A stretch of 64,000 bases of DNA, taken from NCBI GenBank assembly GCA_963791885.1, contig CAWBUL010000005.1:248001-312000 (forward strand). The letters are read 5' to 3'. The notes under the pieces are model-generated. The model was not told the origin of the DNA and did not search any database. It worked only from the letters and a program-made list of their open reading frames with translations. The translations under genes and the position numbers were made by a program. Source of the stretch: CAVSUZ01 sp963791885 (lineage in GTDB: Bacteria > Pseudomonadota > Alphaproteobacteria > Acetobacterales > Acetobacteraceae). Positions 36,756-45,304 of the stretch are shown here, piece by piece (the first letter of the stretch is position 1; the number at the start of each line of letters is the position of its first letter).

Positions 36756-37170
36756 GCTTGATCGGCCCGACCTGACGGAACCCATCGTCCGGCTTGCAAT
36801 AGCAGTGCATCGGCAACTCGGGCCCGGATTGCTGGAATCGGTCTATCGGAATTGCCTCTCCCATGAACTACGCGAAGCAGGAATCCCTTACCGTTCCGAG
36901 GTGCCAGTCCCGCTCGTTTACAAATCCGTGCACCTCGATACCGGCTTTCGCGCGGACATTCTGGTCGGGCAGGACGTTATCGTCGAAATAAAGGCCGTCG
37001 AAGCCCTCGCACCTGTCCACGAAGCACAAATCCTCACCTACCTCCGCCTTACCGGCTATCCGATCGGCCTGCTCATAAACTTCAACGTTGTCCGCCTCAA
37101 AGACGGGCTCCGCCGATATGTAAATTCTTCTTCGCGGCTCTCCGCGCCGCCCTCCGTTTCCTCCGCGTGA
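36754..37170 (+). CDS. GxxExxY protein (PD-(D/E)XK-like fold)
   Basis: A 138-residue protein named for its motif, here GPGLLESVYRNCLSHEL near residues 28-44. A nuclease-like core follows: FRADILVGQDVIVEIKAVEA has the Asp and E-x-K of a PD-(D/E)XK site, and YLRLTGYPIGLLINFN the terminal strand and helix. GTG start at 36754. The family is widespread, scattered and functionally unproven. Both flanks carry related CGGAG-rich repeats in inverse orientation, hinting that the gene travels as a unit. Confidence 0.8.
   Translation: MLDRPDLTEPIVRLAIAVHRQLGPGLLESVYRNCLSHELREAGIPYRSEVPVPLVYKSVHLDTGFRADILVGQDVIVEIKAVEALAPVHEAQILTYLRLTGYPIGLLINFNVVRLKDGLRRYVNSSSRLSAPPSVSSA
37125..37169 (-). repeat. Purine-rich CGGAG repeat at 3' end of GxxExxY gene
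   Basis: The minus strand reads CACGCGGAGGAAACGGAGGG, then further GGAG units to the GAAGAAG end. It overlaps the last codons of the gene and resembles the upstream run at 36714-36755 in inverse orientation. Confidence 0.45.
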
Positions 37171-37181
37171 AACCCGATCCG

Positions 37182-37430
37182 CTACCCCCCCTCAATCTTC
37201 GGAATAAAGAACACCTCCGCCCCGGGCGCCACCGCCTGAAAATACCCCACCTCGTGCAGCGCGCCGTCAATCGCGACCGTGGTCTCCTCCTCCAGATGTT
37301 CCCCCAGCCCCGGAAACCGCCGGTCCATCTCTCGCAGCACGCCCCGCAGGTTACGCGCGTCCACCTCGAACTCCGTCACGCCACCGGTGTAGCGCTGACT
37401 GAAGCCCGAGGTGAAAACCACGCGTGCCAT
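37182..37430 (-). CDS. MoaD/ThiS family sulfur-carrier-like protein
   Basis: An 82-residue ubiquitin-fold protein ending in PKIEGG, with the C-terminal Gly-Gly used by MoaD/ThiS proteins to carry sulfur as a thiocarboxylate. FEVDARNLRGVLREMDRRFP and VFFIPKIEGG fit the family. It starts 4 bp after the stop of the molybdenum hydroxylase gene, so it may serve molybdopterin supply for that enzyme. Its own target is not shown by sequence. Confidence 0.8.
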   Translation of the reverse strand: MARVVFTSGFSQRYTGGVTEFEVDARNLRGVLREMDRRFPGLGEHLEEETTVAIDGALHEVGYFQAVAPGAEVFFIPKIEGG

Positions 37431-37434
37431 GCGT

Positions 37435-39708
37435 TCAGGCGCCGTCGATCGCGGCCAGCAACCGCGGGGGCGACATCGGCAGGGAGTTCATCCGCACGCC
37501 GATCGCGTTCTGGATCGCATTGGCGATCGCAGCCATCGGTGGGCAGATATTCACCTCGCCCACACCCTTCGCCCCGTACGGATGCGCCGGATTCGGCACC
37601 TCCACCAGGATCGGCTCGATCATCGGCAGGTCGGACGCAACCGGACAACGGTAATCCAGGAAGCCCGCATTCTCCAACCGTCCCTTCGCGTCGTAGATAT
37701 ACTCCTCGTTCAGAGCCCAGCCGATACCCTGCACCACGCCGCCCTGGATCTGCCCCTCAACATAACTCGGGTGGATCGCGGTGCCGACATCCTGCGCGGC
37801 AACGAAGCGGAGGATCGTCACCTTTCCCGTCTCCGGATCGACCTCGACATCGCAGAACTGGGTGGAGAAGCCCGGCGCCTGACCGCCGGCATTCACCGAG
37901 GCTGCTGCGGTTAGCGGACCACCGGTCTGTGCCGCCTTCCCGGCAAGATCCTTCAGAGACAGCGGATCGAACCCGCCGGCGTTGCTGCCGGCCGGCCACG
38001 CCTTGCCGTCCTTCCACTCGACCGCCTCCGGATCGATGTCCCAGATCAGCGCCGCGCGCTTGCACAGGTCCTTGATGACGGATTTGGTTGCATCGACAAC
38101 CGCCGTGCCGGTGGCGAACGTCACGCGCGAACCGCCGGTCACATGCGTGTAGCCCACGGAAGCCGTGTCAGCGACGATGGCGCGCACCTGGTTGTAATCG
38201 ACACCCAGCGTCTCGGCCGCCATCAGCGCCATGGACGCGCGGGAGCCGCCGATGTCGGGACTTCCCGTCGCCACCAGCACCGTACCATCGGCATTGACCT
38301 GCACGGTCGCGCTCGACTCGCCGCCGCCATTGAACCAGTAGCCCGATGCGACGCCGCGCCCTTGGTTCTTGCCCAGTTTGGTCTTGTAGGCCGGGTGATT
38401 CAGCAGCGCCTCGACCGTCTCGGCGTAACCCGCATGCGCGTGCTTCGGCCCCGCCACGGTCGGCGTGCCGATGCGGCAGGCATTCTTCAACCGCAACTCC
38501 AGCGGATCCATGTTCAGCTTGTGTGCGACCATATCGAGCACGCTCTCGACGGCGAAGGCCGAGATGGGCGAGCCGGGAGCGCGATACGCCGCCGCTTTCG
38601 GACGGTTGCTGATGACATCGAATCCAACACTGCGCTGGTTTGGAATGTCGTACGGCGCAAAAGCGCACAGGCAGCCATTCATCACCGGTGACCCGGGGAA
38701 CGCGCCAGCCTGGAAGCGGAACTCGCCATCCGCTGCAACGAGGCGGCCGTCCTTGGTGGCGCCGATCTTGACCCGCATGGAAGAACCGGAGGTCGGGCCG
38801 GAAGATTTGAACACTTCCTCCCGCGACATCTGCAGCCGGATCGGCAGGCCGCATTTCTTCGACAGCATTGCGGCGACCGGTTCCAGATAGACGACGGTTT
38901 TGCCGCCGAACCCGCCGCCGATCTCTGCCGGATAGACCCGCAGATCGCCGACCGGAATCCCAAGCAGCTTGGCGGTCAGCGCGCGCACGGTGAAATGCCC
39001 CTGGCTAGAGCACCAGATCTCGCCCTGTCCGTCCGCTTCGAACTTCGCGACGCAGGCGTGCGGTTCGATATAGGCCTGATGCACGGCGGCGGTCTTGAAC
39101 GTGTCTTCGACCACCACATCGGCCTGAGCGAAGCCGGCATCGACGTCGCCGATCTTGAACTCGAGCCGTTTGGATATGTTGGACGGCCCCGCGCCATCCA
39201 TGCCGCGCGGGATCATGTCCTCGAACAGCAACGGTGCACCGTCTGCCATCGCCTCGTCCACATCGATGACGTGTGGCAGCACTTCGTAATCGACTTTGAT
39301 CAGATCGAGCGCCGCGGCGGCAACCGAGTCACTGATCGCGGCAACGGCGGCGACCGCGTGGCCCTCGTACAGCACCTTCTCTCGCGCCATGACGTTGCGC
39401 GTCACATGCCAGAAATTCACCGCCACGCGCTCGGGGCCGATATATTCGAACTTGTGGTCCGGGAAGTCGGCCGAGGTGACGACCGCCTTCACCCCCGGCA
39501 GTGCCGCCGCCTTTGACACATCAATGGAGCGAATGCGTGCATGGGCATGTGGGGAGCGCAGGACGCGCCCGACCAGCATGCCGGGCATCTTCATATCGGC
39601 GCCGTACAGAGCCCGTCCGGTCACCTTGGGCACGCCATCCGGCCGCACGGGGCGCGTGCCGATCCACTTGTATCGGCGGACGTTCTCGCTGACGATCGCG
39701 TCGTTCAC
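37435..39708 (-). CDS. Xanthine dehydrogenase family molybdopterin-binding subunit
   Basis: Large, Mo-cofactor-binding subunit of a molybdenum hydroxylase. Start: GTG 39708 has GGGAG upstream; the frame also extends to a TTG at 39756. Domain one contains RPDGVPKVTGRALYGADMKM and VLRSPHAHARI. Mo-binding motifs include IGGGFGGKTVVYLEP and, near the end, YGAKGVGEVN with the catalytic Glu. About 757 residues. No FAD or 2Fe-2S subunit is nearby. The hydroxylated substrate is unknown. Confidence 0.87.
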   Translation of the reverse strand: MNDAIVSENVRRYKWIGTRPVRPDGVPKVTGRALYGADMKMPGMLVGRVLRSPHAHARIRSIDVSKAAALPGVKAVVTSADFPDHKFEYIGPERVAVNFWHVTRNVMAREKVLYEGHAVAAVAAISDSVAAAALDLIKVDYEVLPHVIDVDEAMADGAPLLFEDMIPRGMDGAGPSNISKRLEFKIGDVDAGFAQADVVVEDTFKTAAVHQAYIEPHACVAKFEADGQGEIWCSSQGHFTVRALTAKLLGIPVGDLRVYPAEIGGGFGGKTVVYLEPVAAMLSKKCGLPIRLQMSREEVFKSSGPTSGSSMRVKIGATKDGRLVAADGEFRFQAGAFPGSPVMNGCLCAFAPYDIPNQRSVGFDVISNRPKAAAYRAPGSPISAFAVESVLDMVAHKLNMDPLELRLKNACRIGTPTVAGPKHAHAGYAETVEALLNHPAYKTKLGKNQGRGVASGYWFNGGGESSATVQVNADGTVLVATGSPDIGGSRASMALMAAETLGVDYNQVRAIVADTASVGYTHVTGGSRVTFATGTAVVDATKSVIKDLCKRAALIWDIDPEAVEWKDGKAWPAGSNAGGFDPLSLKDLAGKAAQTGGPLTAAASVNAGGQAPGFSTQFCDVEVDPETGKVTILRFVAAQDVGTAIHPSYVEGQIQGGVVQGIGWALNEEYIYDAKGRLENAGFLDYRCPVASDLPMIEPILVEVPNPAHPYGAKGVGEVNICPPMAAIANAIQNAIGVRMNSLPMSPPRLLAAIDGA

Positions 39709-39784
39709 AGTGCTTCTCCCGGGGCTGTTTCGCTGGATCAACCGGAATCGTGGCAAGGGCCGCCGCGGAAGGCAAGACCAGGGA

Positions 39785-40990
39785 TCAGATTATGCCCTGC
39801 GCCCGCAGCGCCTCGCGCTCGGCGTCACTCAGGCCCAGGCGCTCGGCCAGCACCGCATCGGTGTGTTCCCCCAGTCGCGGCGGAGCGATCCGGTAATCCA
39901 CCGGCGTCTCCGACAACCGCACCGGGTTGGCAATCACCGTGACCGGTCCGCCGGCGCCGGCCATCTTCACCAGCATTTCGCGGGCCTGCACGTGCGGATC
40001 TGCGAACACCTCGGACAGCCGGTTGATGGGACCGCAGCCGATCTTCAGCGCCTCCAATCGTTCTACCCACCACGCCGTCGGATGCGTCTGCATCACCGGC
40101 GTGAGTGTGTCAGTCACCAGCGCCCGATTTTGCACCCGCGCCGCATTGGTCGCGAACCGCTCGTCCTCCAGCAGATGCGTCAGAGCGAAAGCCTCGCAGA
40201 ACCGCTTGAACGTCGGATCATTGCCAATGGAAAGAACGATGTACCCGTCCGCCGTCGGGAACACCTGATAGGGCACGATATTGGGATGCTGGTTGCCGAG
40301 CCGGGCAGGATTCTCACCGGTGGCCAGGTAGTTCATCCCCTGATTCGCAAGCCATGCCACGTGCGTGTCCAGCATGCCGATATCGATCTGCTGGCCGTGG
40401 CCCGTCGCCTCGCGATGCCGCAGCGCGGCCAGGATGCCGATGCATCCGTAAAGCCCTGCGAACAGGTCGGCGACCGGAACGCCCACCTTCTGCGGCATGC
40501 CCTCCGGCTCGCCGGTCAGGCTCATCACCCCGCCCATCGCCTGGATTAGGCTGTCATAACCGGGCCGCGGCGCATACGGCCCGGTCTGCCCGAACCCGGT
40601 GATCGAGCAATAGATCAGGCGGGGAAACGCTTCCCGCAGTTGCTCATATCCCAGGCCATAGCGGGGCAGGGTGCCGACCTTGAAGTTCTCCACCAGGATA
40701 TCGCTCTGCCCGATCAGCCGGCGGGCGAGCGCCTGACCCTCTGGTTTTGCGATATCCAAGGTAACCGACCGCTTGTTGCGATTGACCCCGGTGAAATACG
40801 CACTCTCCCCGGTGCCGGGCATGAACGGAGGCGCGAAGCCCCGCGTGTCGTCGCCACTGCCTGGCTTTTCGATCTTGATCACGTCGGCACCAAGATCCGC
40901 CAACATCTGCACGCATGTCGGGCCAGCGAGAACGCGGGTCAGGTCGAACACGTGAAGCCCGGCGAGCGGTCCGGTGGGTTGTGCGGTCAT
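39785..40990 (-). CDS. Class III CoA-transferase (CaiB/BaiF family)
   Basis: Transfers CoA between carboxylic acids. 401 residues from ATG 40990 (MTAQPTGPLAGLHVFDLTRV). Motifs: LTRVLAGPTCVQMLADLGAD, VIKIEKPGSGDDTRGFAPPF, the catalytic Asp in GYDSLIQAMGGVMSLTGEPE, and HPNIVPYQVFPTADGYIVLS. The frame extends to 41026, but the conserved N-terminus starts at this Met. Substrate unknown; the neighbouring molybdenum hydroxylase could belong to the same degradation route. Confidence 0.88.
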   Translation of the reverse strand: MTAQPTGPLAGLHVFDLTRVLAGPTCVQMLADLGADVIKIEKPGSGDDTRGFAPPFMPGTGESAYFTGVNRNKRSVTLDIAKPEGQALARRLIGQSDILVENFKVGTLPRYGLGYEQLREAFPRLIYCSITGFGQTGPYAPRPGYDSLIQAMGGVMSLTGEPEGMPQKVGVPVADLFAGLYGCIGILAALRHREATGHGQQIDIGMLDTHVAWLANQGMNYLATGENPARLGNQHPNIVPYQVFPTADGYIVLSIGNDPTFKRFCEAFALTHLLEDERFATNAARVQNRALVTDTLTPVMQTHPTAWWVERLEALKIGCGPINRLSEVFADPHVQAREMLVKMAGAGGPVTVIANPVRLSETPVDYRIAPPRLGEHTDAVLAERLGLSDAEREALRAQGII

Positions 40991-41029
40991 GGCGCGCAGA
41001 ATGCTGTTCGCAGCCGGACCCGGCAACCT

Positions 41030-41209
41030 CTACTGCCCAACTGCCCGGATGAACGCGTAGATCACGACCGGAATGGCGGCGGCGACGTAAAGCCGGAGCG
41101 TCCACAGCAGCAGGAGTGTTCCGCGTCCCAGTGCTCGGCGCGGCAAGGGAAGGCGCGTGGCTGCCGTCGTCTGGTCGGGGTCTAAAGCCGAGAGCGGATC
41201 AATGTTCAT
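41030..41209 (-). CDS. 59-residue membrane micro-protein coupled to NRAMP-like gene
   Basis: ATG 41209 overlaps the TGA of the NRAMP-like gene (ATGA) and reads MNIDPLSALDPDQTTAATRL, then PLPRRALGRGTLLLLWTLRL, then YVAAAIPVVIYAFIRAVGQ and a TAG at 41030. It has a soluble N-terminus, a basic patch and one membrane segment (about residues 31-56), so it should sit in the inner membrane with the N-terminus inside. Coupling suggests an accessory subunit or regulator of the carrier. No family recognised. Confidence 0.6.
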   Translation of the reverse strand: MNIDPLSALDPDQTTAATRLPLPRRALGRGTLLLLWTLRLYVAAAIPVVIYAFIRAVGQ

Positions 41210-42561
41210 GGAGGGACCAACCCCGGAAAGACCGTGATCACGCCGTACACGGCGCCGACCGCACAGATGCTCAGCACGATCGTTCCCCCGGCCAGATTGG
41301 CTCGCCAGCCGTTCGCCAGTTGGCCCATGATCTCACGATCGTTCACCAGCAGAAGCAGGAACAGCAGCGCCGGCGCCATCAGCAAGGTGGCAATCACGTT
41401 CACCGTAAGCGTCATCGCCAGCAACGGCGCACCGGGAATCAGTACGACACCGCCGGCAATCAGCGCGGACAGAATCGCTGCGCCGTAGAACAAGCGGCCC
41501 TGGCTGAAATCCAGATTGAGGCTGTGGCTTGAGGCGCACATTTCGGCCAGCGCGTAAGAGGAACTGGTCGAAATAGTCATCGCCGCCACCACGCCCGCCT
41601 CGATGATACCGAGTGCAAACAGCGTCGCGCCGGCCGAGCCGATCAGCGGGCGCAGCGCGGTAGCGAAATTCACGCCGCTGGCCAATTGAGAAACGTCCAA
41701 ATGATGCGTGAACAGTGGCACCGCCGCACAGAGTGCCGCGATCGCCACCACCGCCGCGACAGCCGCTCCAATTGCGGTATCAAGTCGCCCCTGCCGGATG
41801 TCGGCTCGCGTCAGACCTTTGTCCACAACAGCACTCTGCTGGAAGAAGATCATCCAGGGCGTAACGGTCGCACCGATATTGGCCAGCATCAGGGTCAGGA
41901 AGGCGGTTCCGAACCCACGGGCCAGAGGCCTCCAGGTCGCAACGGCATGGACCAGCGCCGAACCGCTCGGATGCGCCATCAGCGCTGCGGGAACGAACAG
42001 GAGGTTGAAGGCCGCCAGTCCCATCGCGACCCGCTCCCACGTCGCGTAGCGCCGGAAGCCAAGAGATCCGGCCAGAATCAGCACGCCGAAGGCGACCGAT
42101 AACCACGTCGGAATCCCGAAATAGAGACCTCCGGCCTGGATAGCGATGAACTCGGTGACGAGCGTCAGAACGTTGCCGAAGACGAGATCGCCCATGGCGA
42201 AATAACCCCAGAACGGACCGAAGCGCTGAAAGATCAGTTCGGCGTGGCCCCGGTGCGTAGCGGCGCCCACCCGCACCGTCATTTCCTGAACGACGAACGC
42301 CATGATGAACGTCAGCAGAATAAAGGGGACGAAAAACCCGATCCCGTACGTCGCGCCGGTGGTCGCATAGGACACCATGCTGGGCCCGTCGTTCTCCCCC
42401 AGCATGACCAGGACCCCAGGGCCGGCGAGCAGCCGGAGCAAAAGGAAGCCGCGACCAGAGGCGCGAGCATCGATGACCTTCAGGCGGTCGTGTGCGCGGA
42501 GCAGATCCTCGCGCGTCAGCCCCACCATATCGGCTCGCCCAGACGAGCCGACGTCCATCAT
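41206..42561 (-). CDS. NRAMP-like divalent-metal transporter, non-canonical site
   Basis: A 451-residue, ~11-helix carrier of the NRAMP/LeuT fold. At the helix-1 metal site, where Mn/Fe NRAMPs have DPGN, it reads GENDGPSMVSYATTG. At helix 6, where they have MPH, it reads GATVTPWMIFFQQSA. The site Met is therefore absent, as in NRAMP-related proteins with altered ion choice such as Mg carriers. The helix-4/5 region (LVTEFIAIQAGGLYFGIPTW) is NRAMP-like. It follows canonical mntH by 32 bp. Confidence 0.8.
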   Translation of the reverse strand: MMDVGSSGRADMVGLTREDLLRAHDRLKVIDARASGRGFLLLRLLAGPGVLVMLGENDGPSMVSYATTGATYGIGFFVPFILLTFIMAFVVQEMTVRVGAATHRGHAELIFQRFGPFWGYFAMGDLVFGNVLTLVTEFIAIQAGGLYFGIPTWLSVAFGVLILAGSLGFRRYATWERVAMGLAAFNLLFVPAALMAHPSGSALVHAVATWRPLARGFGTAFLTLMLANIGATVTPWMIFFQQSAVVDKGLTRADIRQGRLDTAIGAAVAAVVAIAALCAAVPLFTHHLDVSQLASGVNFATALRPLIGSAGATLFALGIIEAGVVAAMTISTSSSYALAEMCASSHSLNLDFSQGRLFYGAAILSALIAGGVVLIPGAPLLAMTLTVNVIATLLMAPALLFLLLLVNDREIMGQLANGWRANLAGGTIVLSICAVGAVYGVITVFPGLVPP

Positions 42562-42593
42562 AGCCTGCTCATGAGAGCAGGCGGCGGAGGGGA

Positions 42594-43916
42594 TCAGCCG
42601 AGACCGGGAATGCTGACACCGAACGTTTGGAGCAGAAGGATGACATTCAGTGCCAGAATAATGGCCGTTCCGGCAACGGCGGCAACGTCCGTCAACCGCG
42701 AATTGGCAAACTCACCCATGATGGCGCGGCGGCGGGTGAAGATCACGAGCGCGATGATGGGAACAGGAAGAACGAGCGAGAGCACCACTTGGCTGAGCAC
42801 CAAAGCCTGAGTGGCGTTAACGCCCAGTGCGACGACCACGAGAGCGGGCACCATGGTGACCAGGCGCCGGAGCCAGATCGGAATGCGGAAGCCGACGAAC
42901 CCCTGCATGATGACTTGCCCCGCCATCGTGCCGACCGCAGAGCTGGAGATGCCGGAGGCCATCAAGGAAATCAGGAACACAGCGGCCGCGGCGCCGCCCA
43001 GCAAAGGTGTCAAGGTGTGATAGGCGGTCTGAATCTCGGCGACGTCACTGTGACCTGCATGAAAAGCGGCCGACGCCATCATCACCATCGCCATGTTGAC
43101 CAGACCGGCGACAGTCAGCGCGATGATCGTTTCCCGATTGGAGAAACGCAGCAGAGACCGGCGCTCTCGCGCATTGCGGGCGGGGGCCCGGTGCTGCGTC
43201 AAACCCGAGTGCAGGTAGATCGCATGCGGCATCACCGTGGCGCCGACAATGCCGACCGAGAGCGTGACCGCCGCCGCATCAGGCATGGACGGGGTTATCG
43301 AATGCAGCGCCGCCTGCCCCCAATTTACCGGGGCAATGAACATCTCGACCAGGTAACAGAGGCTGATCAGTGCGACCAGGCCGCCGATGATCAGTTCGAT
43401 GGGACGAAACCCGCGTCCTTGGCACAAGAGAATCCCGTAGGTGACGAGCGCAGTGACCACCATCCCGGCGAACAGAGGGATATGAAACAGCAGCGACAGA
43501 CCGATTGCGCCGCCGAGAAACTCCGCGAGATCTGTCGCCATGGCGGCAACCTCGCTTACCGCCCACATCGCGTAGACCGTCTTCGGCGCAAACTGCTCCC
43601 GACACAGCTCGGCCAGGTTGCGGCCGGTGACGATGCCGAGCTTCGCCGACAATCCCTGGAACAGCATGGCGATCAGGTTCGCCATCAGCACGACCCAGAG
43701 CAGGGCATAGCCGTATTGGGCGCCTGCCTGGATGTTGGTCGCGAAGTTGCCGGGATCCATGTAGGCGATCGAGGCGATGACCGCCGGACCGGCGAACAGG
43801 AAGGCGGAGCCGATTCCCTGGCGCCGGCCCGCCAACACTTCGCGGATGGCAGTGGTGGTCTGATCGCTCAGGGAGTCCCGTACTGCCACTTCGCTCATGC
43901 TCGGCCCACTCTCCAT
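42594..43916 (-). CDS. mntH: Mn2+/Fe2+ NRAMP transporter MntH
   Basis: Proton-coupled Mn/Fe importer, 440 residues, 11 membrane helices. The metal-site motifs are canonical: AYMDPGNFATNIQAGAQYGY in helix 1 and GATVMPHAIYLHSGLTQHR in helix 6. MATDLAEFLGGAIGL (helix 3) is also typical. Start ATG 43916; a second Met at 43898 (MSEVAV) is possible. A palindrome resembling an MntR box lies 17 bp upstream, and mntR itself is nearby. Confidence 0.93.
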   Translation of the reverse strand: MESGPSMSEVAVRDSLSDQTTTAIREVLAGRRQGIGSAFLFAGPAVIASIAYMDPGNFATNIQAGAQYGYALLWVVLMANLIAMLFQGLSAKLGIVTGRNLAELCREQFAPKTVYAMWAVSEVAAMATDLAEFLGGAIGLSLLFHIPLFAGMVVTALVTYGILLCQGRGFRPIELIIGGLVALISLCYLVEMFIAPVNWGQAALHSITPSMPDAAAVTLSVGIVGATVMPHAIYLHSGLTQHRAPARNARERRSLLRFSNRETIIALTVAGLVNMAMVMMASAAFHAGHSDVAEIQTAYHTLTPLLGGAAAAVFLISLMASGISSSAVGTMAGQVIMQGFVGFRIPIWLRRLVTMVPALVVVALGVNATQALVLSQVVLSLVLPVPIIALVIFTRRRAIMGEFANSRLTDVAAVAGTAIILALNVILLLQTFGVSIPGLG

Positions 43917-43932
43917 CGCGCGACCCCATAGA

Positions 43933-43948
43933 TGTAGCGCAGGCTACA
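43933..43948. promoter_or_regulatory. Palindromic MntR-box-like operator
   Basis: TGTAGC-GCAG-GCTACA is a perfect 6-bp inverted repeat around a 4-base spacer, 17 bp upstream of mntH and on the shared side of a divergent transporter gene. Its TAGC-N4-GCTA core is the same as in the known enterobacterial MntR operator. That MntR from 44834 binds here is inference. Confidence 0.6.
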
Positions 43949-44046
43949 TTTTATGCAAGCGCCGTTTTTTGTGAGTTGGGGCTGTATGGTCAGGGATATG
44001 CTTTAAGATAGTGTTACGGCTTCCGTGCAATCTGGGATCGCCGCCA

Positions 44047-44748
44047 ATGGATGAAAGTCACACTGTGCTGTGCAAGCAGCACCTCGGGGACAGTGACGAC
44101 GGGTGCTGCGCCGCAACCCCGATCGCCAGCGCATTTCGGCCCGACCGGGCCGATTTGGTCCGGCGCGCCCTCCGCCTGGAGTGCATCACAATCGGTTGGA
44201 TGGTGATCGAGGCGGCGGTCGCGGTCTGGAGCGGCCTCCGGGCCGGCAGCGTCTCTCTGATGGCCTTCGGCATCGATAGCGTGATCGAGATCGCCTCGGC
44301 GGGAGTGCTGCTTTGGCGCCTGCACGTGGAACTCAGGCGGGGCCAACGCTTTGCCGAAACAGCGGAGCGCCTCGCCGCCCGCACAGCGTCCGGCTTGCTC
44401 TTCGCCCTCGCGATCTACGTTGTCCTCGCTGCCGCGTGGCAACTCTGGACCCGCTCGGGGCAGAGCTTCTCTCTCCCCGGCCTGATCGTTGCAGCGGCGG
44501 CCATGCCGGTGATGTACGTCCTCGCGAAACAGAAGATCGCCGTGGCCGAAGAGCTTGGCAGCCGAGCGATGCGCGCCGACGCGATGGAGAGCGTAACATG
44601 CGGGTGGCTCTCCCTGGTTGTGGTCGTTGGCCTCATTGTGCAGGGGCTGACAGATGCGTGGTGGGTCGATGCGGTGGCCTCTGTCGGGATCACGTGGTTC
44701 CTGGTCAAAGAGGGCCGGGAAGCCTGGACCGGCGATTGCTGCTGCTGA
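44047..44748 (+). CDS. Cation diffusion facilitator-like metal transporter
   Basis: A 233-residue membrane protein with about five to six helices, preceded by a Cys-rich N-terminus (VLCKQHLGDSDDGCCA) and ending GDCCC. SVSLMAFGIDSVIEIASAGV and MRADAMESVTCGWLSLVVVV hold the paired Asp/Glu-rich helices (helices 2 and 5) of CDF carriers. It lacks the usual long cytoplasmic domain. ATG 44047 is chosen because upstream residues are not family-like. Metal unknown, but the neighbours suggest Mn. Confidence 0.75.
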   Translation: MDESHTVLCKQHLGDSDDGCCAATPIASAFRPDRADLVRRALRLECITIGWMVIEAAVAVWSGLRAGSVSLMAFGIDSVIEIASAGVLLWRLHVELRRGQRFAETAERLAARTASGLLFALAIYVVLAAAWQLWTRSGQSFSLPGLIVAAAAMPVMYVLAKQKIAVAEELGSRAMRADAMESVTCGWLSLVVVVGLIVQGLTDAWWVDAVASVGITWFLVKEGREAWTGDCCC

Positions 44749-44833
44749 ACGGGCTGCGAACCGCGTCGTCCGTATTGGCGGCGCGCTTGGCTTTTGGCTA
44801 GAAACCACAAAGACCGCGACAGGGAGTCTCGCA

Positions 44834-45304
44834 TTGACCAGCGCCGCCAAGAGACGGCGATCTGAGCAATCGGGCCTGATGCCCGAGGAACCGACGCAGG
44901 CCTCCCGATTCGGGCAGGCCCGCGCGGCGCGCTCCAACGTGCTCCAGGAGGACTATGTCGAACTGATCGACGACCTGCTCACGACCTATGGCGAGGCCCG
45001 GGCGACCGATGTCGCCAAGCGGCTTGGTGTAACCCATCCGTCCGCGCTGAAGACGATTGCCCGTTTGAAGAAGGAAGGGCTGGCAACCTCCCGTCCCTAT
45101 CGCGGCATCTTCTTGACCGAGGCTGGACACGAGCTGGCCGGGCGGGTGCGGGCGCGTCACCGGCTGATGGTGGAGTTGCTCATCGCCGTGGGCGTGCCGG
45201 AGGACGTGGCCGAACTGGATGCCGAAGGGATGGAGCACCACGCATCCAACGCAACGTTGAAGGCAATCGAACGGTTTCTGAAACAGCAGCGCGATAAAAG
45301 TTAG
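44834..45304 (+). CDS. mntR: Manganese-responsive repressor MntR
   Basis: DtxR/MntR-family regulator. A winged helix (YGEARATDVAKRLGVTHPSA, LKTIARLKKEGL) is followed by the metal and dimer part, with HRLMVELLIAVGVPEDVAEL and DAEGMEHHASNATLKAI carrying the conserved Glu/His ligands, close to E. coli MntR. The start TTG 44834 has AGGGAG upstream; ATG 44879 is the alternative. It follows the CDF gene by 86 bp. Its 3' end overlaps convergent dut by 4 bp. Confidence 0.87.
   Translation: MTSAAKRRRSEQSGLMPEEPTQASRFGQARAARSNVLQEDYVELIDDLLTTYGEARATDVAKRLGVTHPSALKTIARLKKEGLATSRPYRGIFLTEAGHELAGRVRARHRLMVELLIAVGVPEDVAELDAEGMEHHASNATLKAIERFLKQQRDKS

Noticed and set aside
37125..37169. CRISPR-like repeat array at the GxxExxY gene
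   Set aside because: Units are short, irregular and without spacers of constant length.
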